Assembly (NCBI GenBank): GCA_949152475.1
Contig: OX424567.1
Location: 17,571,402 to 17,635,401 of the forward strand
DNA length: 64,000 nt
Source: Terebella lapidaria
Lineage: Eukaryota > Annelida > Polychaeta > Terebellida > Terebellidae
Direction: 5' to 3'
Shown: piece after piece, positions 58,425 through 64,000 of the stretch
Layout of the letters: each line of letters begins with the position of its first letter
Position numbering within the stretch: the stretch's first letter is position 1
Made by a program: the position numbers and the translations under genes
Notes under the pieces: generated by a model
What the model was told of the DNA's origin: nothing
Seen by the model: the letters and a program-made list of their open reading frames with translations, nothing else
Databases searched by the model: none

Positions 58425-58515
58425 TCTATGGCCCATTGGCCGAGATGGCCCAGCGTGTAAGGTGCACGGTATACAGACCGGCCGGGAATTCCACGACGTC
58501 CCCAGTCCCATTGGC
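58425..58515 (+). repeat. tRNA-like segment, possible SINE head
   Basis: 'TGGCCGAGATGGCCCAGCGT' and 'GTAAGGTGCACGG' resemble a tRNA D-arm/box A. 'AGACCGGCCGGGAATTCCAC' sits where box B (GGTTCGANTCC) would be but fits only in part. The segment does not fold into a believable intact tRNA, so a decayed tRNA-derived SINE is likelier than a functional gene. Confidence 0.3.
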
Positions 58516-59459
58516 TGCATGTATGCATGGCTATACATTATGTTCGGTGTCTGGATCAGAATACAGGTGATGTACACATATAAGCTACATGTGCCATCAG
58601 TTCAAAGGCTGTTCCTGGAGATGTACTAGCTAAGCAAGGCCACATGATTGTGTACACATAGGACACACATTTATGCTTTGCTATGAAGATTCTAATCCAT
58701 GTGCGATCAATCTGATTACTAGCGCTTGTCCTGGGGAGGGGCGTCGGGAGGTGCATAGAATGTTGTAAGATCTGTAGATAACGTACTGTGCATACATGTA
58801 CATCGTTCCATAATATAATAAAATTGATTTTTCGTAGTTGACATTGTAGAGGCTTAGCTGAGTTACATTTTCTAATGTTTCATTGCAACATATTCACAAT
58901 ATTCCATGCCTAGTTAGAAATGGCTTTGTTGTAGTTGGGGAATCTTGTTTATTGACATAATCGTAATCGTTTTCTCCACTCTTGTATATACGTAAAACTG
59001 AAATACAAAAATAAAGCCCTATGAATATGTGATCATACTTATATGCGTGCTACAACAAACAACGTACTTTCTCTACGACCAACCTATGACTGTGCCTATA
59101 CTATGGCGAGTACGGTACCGAACGATAAAACAGATCTAGATTCAACTGTTACTTCACAACAACTACAAAACACATATCATCTACAGGTTACCAAGTTTAT
59201 AAAACAATATTCATCCACAATAACATACCTCTGTGATGTACGTGTATCTTAAAAGAATACAAATCATTTTGCGACAAAAACTTTGACCTATTTTGCCGAA
59301 ACGTAAACAATGTGCGAATCTGCGGACTGTAGTTTTTTCGTAGGCCCTTACATGGCTCCCCTGAATTGTGAATACATGCACAATTCACCAAATTACATCA
59401 ACAAAAACAATAATCATCTTTCAAGATATCAAAAACGTTCAAAGTGTCTTTCACATGCT
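58516..59459. other. Non-coding stretch before the BEL/Pao frame
   Basis: No gene supported. The end nearest 59459 lies 3' of the BEL/Pao coding frame and would be expected to contain its 3' LTR, but with a single LTR in view its borders cannot be set. Confidence 0.35.
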
Positions 59460-62400
59460 TCAACAGTTGGCTCCTTGACGGGGACCCGGTCTATACAGTA
59501 GAATCAACTTTTGCACGGGTCGATCGAGTTGTGACGTGCTTGTCTTTACAGTGACCTTGCGAACAAGTCCATCGTTACTTGGAAATGTGGAGATGATCCT
59601 CCCAAGTGGCCACTGAGCTCTAGGTAGGTTGTCGTCGATGAGAATCACTACGTCTCCAATCTCCAGATTTTCTTTAGGTCTGTTCCACTTATTTCTGGTT
59701 TGGAGGGTAGTCAGGAATTCTTTTCGCCAGCGTGTCCAGAACTCGTTCGCGAGAAACTGGACTCTTCTCCAATGTTTGCGCAGGTACAAATCCTCCCTCA
59801 CAAAGTCTCCAGGCGGAGGCATGACTACTTTTGCTTTCATGGTCAACAACTGACTTGGGCTCAACGGTTCTGGAGAATCTTGAGAAGTTACATCAACATA
59901 TGTCAATGGTCGGCTGTTCATAACTGATTCCACTTCAACGAAGAAGGTCTGTAGAGAATCATCACTGAGACAGTCGCCATGATCAAGAAGTAGTGTGGTG
60001 AGGATAGCCCTGGCTGATCTTATCAATCTTTCCCAAGATCCAGCCATGTGGCTCGCATGAGGTACGTTGAACTTGAACTTTGGTACATCTGGCAACCAAT
60101 CACAGTTGTCCTTCAACAACATCTGGTGAATTCTTTTGTGGTTGAATTTCTCCAAGGCCGACTCCAGTTCTCCTTTCGCACCAACAAAATTGGTTCCCTG
60201 GTCTGATCGTAATTGTCGAACATGACCTCGTCTACCAACGAAACGTCGATAGCCGTTCAGAAAAGCATCGGTTGATAAGGAAGGGACTACTTCAAAGTGG
60301 ACCGCTCTTGAAGCCAGACACACAAAGATGACTCCCCATCGTTTCTTCATTGACCGTCCTTCTTTAATGAAGAAAGGACCGAAACAGTCGACAGCTGAAT
60401 ATGTGAATAGCGCTGTTTCTTGCAACCTATCTTCTGGCAGGTTGGCCATTTTTTGTTGTACAGAAGATCCTCTCAGTCTTTTGCATCGCACACATGTGTG
60501 TAGATAAGAAGCTACCGATGCTCTTCCTCTGATGATCCAGTATCCTGAGGCACGAAGTTCGTTGAGAGTTGTGCTTCGTCCTGCATGTTTTGTTTGTCTG
60601 TGATAGTGGTCTATCAACAAAGTTGTGAGTTTGCTCTTGGAGGGAATTATCACTGGATGTGCCAAATCTCTTGGAACATTGGCTCGTTGAATTCTGCCCC
60701 CAACTCGAATGAGACCATTTTCGTCTAAATACGGATCTAGTCGGTAGAGACTACTCGTCTGTTTAAGGTGTCGTTTCTTTGCTTTGTCAGTACTTCTGTC
60801 ATCACCTTGCGGGACCTTGCTGGAGAGCAATACTGTCTTCTCATCTTTGAATGCTTGTCCCTGAATCAACTGCAGAATGGCGACCTCAGCATCCACCATC
60901 TCTTGTACACTCAGTGAACTACATTCAGGTTTGGAAACTCGATGAACCTTCTTCGGTTTCTTCACTTTGCGTTCCATCAATCTGCGCTTCAAACGTAGAC
61001 AGAGTGCTATCGCTCTCTTTGCTCTATACCATGTAGAGAAGTAAGTCAATCTTGACAGCATATTGCTGAATTGGCTCTCTGTTGTGGTTGCATGAACCGT
61101 CACCTTCTTCACTTCCGAATCACCTTCTAAAAGAGGGAACCTCTCATCTGTCAAAGGGAGTGGATCACTGACTCTGAGAAACTCTGGACCATTCCACCAT
61201 AGTGAACTCTCAACCAGAGCATCAACAGAACTTCCACGAGATGAAATATCGGCTGGGTTTTCTTTAGATCCAATGTGGTTCCACTGATCAGCTGTTGTAG
61301 AATCTTTGATTTGTTGAACACGATTCGCTACATACACATGGAATTTCTTCGACTCATTTGCGATATAGCCTAAGACCACTCTGCTGTCTGTCCAGAAGAA
61401 GTTGTTTATCTGACTGTAGCAGAGTTCTCGTTGGAGGAAATTGCTCACTTTCACTGAAGTTAGGGCTGCAGTTAGCTCTAATCTGGGCATAGTGATAGAC
61501 TTCGTGGGTGCCACTCTGGACTTTGCCATAGCCAATCGGCAGGATATGTGGTTCTTTATGTCAAACAGTCTCAAGTAGCTACACTGTCCGTACCCACGTT
61601 GACTCGCATCCGAAAAGTGATGGATCTGTACTTGAACAACTTCTCCCATTTCTGGATCTTTGTAGCATCTAGGCACTTGAAGCTTGGCCAGTTTAGGTAA
61701 GTCATTTCTCCATTTTTCCCATCTCATTCGTGTGTCATCCGGTAGAGGATCATCCCACCCTTGGCCATCCTTGCAGAGATCTTGCAAGATCCCCTTCCCA
61801 ATCAGGATGAAAGGGCTAACGAGTCCCAGTGGATCGAATACAGAAGCCACTGTTGACATTATACTTCTACGTGTCAAAGGCTTGTCTTGAACTTCAACTC
61901 TGAAGAGGAATGAGTCACTCTCTAGGCACCATCTGATACCCACTGCACTTCCCATGGGCAATCTTTGTGAAGGTTCGATTTCTTTGATTTGTGTGGCTCT
62001 ACTCTCATTATCTAGGACATTCAAAACTTCTCTTGAATTTGAGGAAAACTTGTGGAGCTTGAATCCAAATTTCCCACACAGACGTTTGGTGGTGTCGATC
62101 AGTTCTATCGCCTCATCTGGGCTATTCACCGATGCCAATCCATCATCTACATAAAAGTTATTCCTGACGAACTGAGCTGCAGCAGTTCCAAACTCTTCTT
62201 CACCTCTGTTGGCTGCTGTTCTTAGTGCATATATTGCACATGCCGGCGATGAGGTGGCGCCGAATAGGTGAACTGTGAATCTGTATTCTGTGACTTTGTC
62301 ATTCTTCCACCACAGGAATCTGAGGTAGTCTCTGTATGGTTCACTCACACCCACTTGGTGGAACATACCTTCAATATCGCATGTTACACTGACGTGATTC

Positions 62401-64000
62401 TGTCTAAATCTACAGATTATACCAATAAGGTTCTTGATCTGATCAGGACCACTCAGCAAGTTGTTGTTGAGGCACTGACCCCTGTATTCTATACTACAGT
62501 TGTAAACGATCCTCAGTTTGCCGGGCTTCTGAGGGTGGTACACCCCATGGTGTGGGATGTACCACACACTATCATCTAGGGCGTCAGCAGCGGGAACTTC
62601 TTCTACATAACCCTTCTCTATCATTGTCTCCATTGCTACATGGTAGTCTTCTTGATACTGTGTTTCTCGGCTGAACTTTCTCTGTAATTGTTCCAATCGT
62701 TTCTCTGCAACTACTCTATTGTTCTGTAACTTGAGTGGCTTGTTTCTGAGTGGCAAGGGAAGTTCTATATGTCCATCTCTTCTGATGTGCATTCCTTGGT
62801 CCATGATTTGCAGGAACTTCCTATCTTCAGCTGATAGTCTTTCATCAGACGGCTGTTCCGCAAAGTCCATCTCAAACATTTGTTTCACTGCTAGCGGACA
62901 GACTTCTTTAGTTTGAGTACGAAATGAAAAGTGGCACTGGCGTTCAGGTCTTGTTCTCACTAGCTGACAAGAACTGTGGTAATTCTCTGTCTCTGTCGTA
63001 CACTTCATCATACCTATGATACCCCATCCTAGGTTGGTATGCACTGCATAAGGATCGTCTTCTTTTCCAGCCACTATAGTTCTAGGACGTATGGCACGGG
63101 GACAATTCATGCCAATCAACAACCCCACTTCTGTGTCCGGTATACAAGGATGTATCTTCCTTGCTACTTCTTTGAGATGTGGCCACTGCTCTGCAGTTTC
63201 TCTTCTGGGGATCTGGTTAAGTTTGGCTGGGATAGCACTTCGGCTGTACACACTTGGCAAATTCACTTCCACGTCCTCTTGTAAACCTTTCACCACCAGG
63301 TCGTTTACCTTCATACAGTCAATCACATCCTCTGCCAAAACAGTGGACAATTTCAAACGTACTGTTTCTCCTGTCATTGATAGTTTCTCGAGCACTGAGT
63401 CAGTGATGAAGCTGGCATCAGACTGATCATCGAGTAGAGCATATACTACCACTTTTTTCTCTGGTGAATCCTTGTGATATATCATGACTGGTAGTATCAG
63501 TGAGTGGGAACAGTTATTTTCTGAGTGTCCATCGACATCAACACAATATGATGATACGTTTTGATGTTGCTGACTGTCATCTGGAATAGCTGAAGTGTCA
63601 GGTTTCTTTGTGTAGGCATAGTCATGCAAGATTGTTGGATGGTGGAGTTGACAGATTTTACACTGTTTTTTGTGTTTGCATTCCAGGCGCCGGTGACCCC
63701 AACGGAGACACCCGAAACACAGTGCATTCTTCCTGATGAACTCCTGTCTGTTCGTGAGAGTCATTGCCTTGAATTTACTACAGTCTTCTAGTGGATGTGC
63801 ATCCTTGCACAGACGACATTTCTGTTTATTATGATCTGGCGATGTTGTCTTCTCGACTGTGGTCTTGTCAGTTGCGTTCTTAGATTCTCTGGCATTGGAG
63901 GCAAAACTCCTGGCACTGTTTGCCTTTCCACTTGATGGTTTCTTGTCATCTGCGATGGTAATATTCAATGGACTGCTCATTATTCTTGCTTGTTTGCTAA
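59460..64000 (-). mobile_element. BEL/Pao LTR retrotransposon, 5' part beyond the right edge
   Basis: A minus-strand polyprotein reading frame of about 1,500 codons fills the region. Parts in order: gag-type zinc knuckles (about 63820-63620), aspartic protease region (about 63540-63080), reverse transcriptase with YVDD (about 62640-61990), Pao-type RNase H region (about 61960-61350), zinc-binding H2C2 and integrase core (about 60650-60020), and the BEL/Pao C-terminal integrase-associated domain (about 59800-59490). The visible part looks whole and therefore young. The N-terminal gag portion and the 5' LTR lie outside the window, and I could not delimit the 3' LTR. It is not host coding sequence. 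Confidence 0.95.

Noticed and set aside
58425-58515. Functional tRNA gene
   Set aside because: Box B and acceptor-stem pairing do not hold.
58277-58528. Cys-containing 83-codon minus frame
   Set aside because: Overlaps the tRNA-like SINE relic; no signal peptide or known cysteine pattern.

Overview
The window looks like nuclear DNA of a marine invertebrate. Genes are split by short GT-AG introns, the intergenic DNA is AT-rich and packed with palindromic MITE-like repeats, and the gene content (2'-5' oligoadenylate synthase, molybdenum cofactor sulfurase, Golgi carbohydrate sulfotransferase, BEL/Pao, LINE and PIF/Harbinger elements) is metazoan. Repeats rich in 'TGACCTTGAA' and 'CATGTACATG' remind me of molluscs or other lophotrochozoans, but I cannot fix the phylum from sequence alone.

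Layout. 1.7-3.0 kb: a nearly intronless HNK-1-type sulfotransferase (+). 3.9-8.3 kb: a 641-bp nested palindrome, a ~950-bp minisatellite of a 15-bp unit, and MITEs. 9.0-16.1 kb: four small genes for single-pass membrane proteins (three +, one -), all with the same four-exon plan. A fifth member with the same TM-exon architecture lies at 41.1-42.0 kb (-). 17.7-22.7 kb: a secreted LDLa + trefoil protein (-). 22.7-27 kb: repeats only. 27.1-35.8 kb: a complete 16-exon MOCOS gene (-), which I could reconstruct in frame as 852 aa. 36-36.9 kb: tandem repeats. 37.9-39.1 kb: a two-TM, proline-rich, dispanin-like gene (-). 44.4-46.2 kb: a Mab-21/cGAS-like nucleotidyltransferase-fold protein (+) that has lost two of three metal ligands and gained a C-terminal TM segment. 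48.9-50.5 kb: a complete five-exon OAS gene (+) with an intact active site. 51.3-54.2 kb: a PIF/Harbinger element with a clear TAA target duplication, containing a decayed LINE. 54.4-55.5 kb: a second copy of the ~1.07 kb that precedes the OAS gene. 55.5-57.5 kb: tandem repeats. 59.5-64 kb: a BEL/Pao retroelement (-) running off the right edge.

Biology. MOCOS activates xanthine dehydrogenase/oxidase and aldehyde oxidase by sulfurating Moco. OAS and the Mab-21-like protein share the nucleotidyltransferase fold used in nucleic-acid sensing, lie 2.8 kb apart on the same strand, and sit beside a duplicated flank, which suggests an evolving innate-immune locus. The least explained material is the five-gene family of small membrane proteins. 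Their sequences are very divergent, yet each has a TM exon of 79 or 82 nt bounded by a phase-1 and a phase-2 intron.
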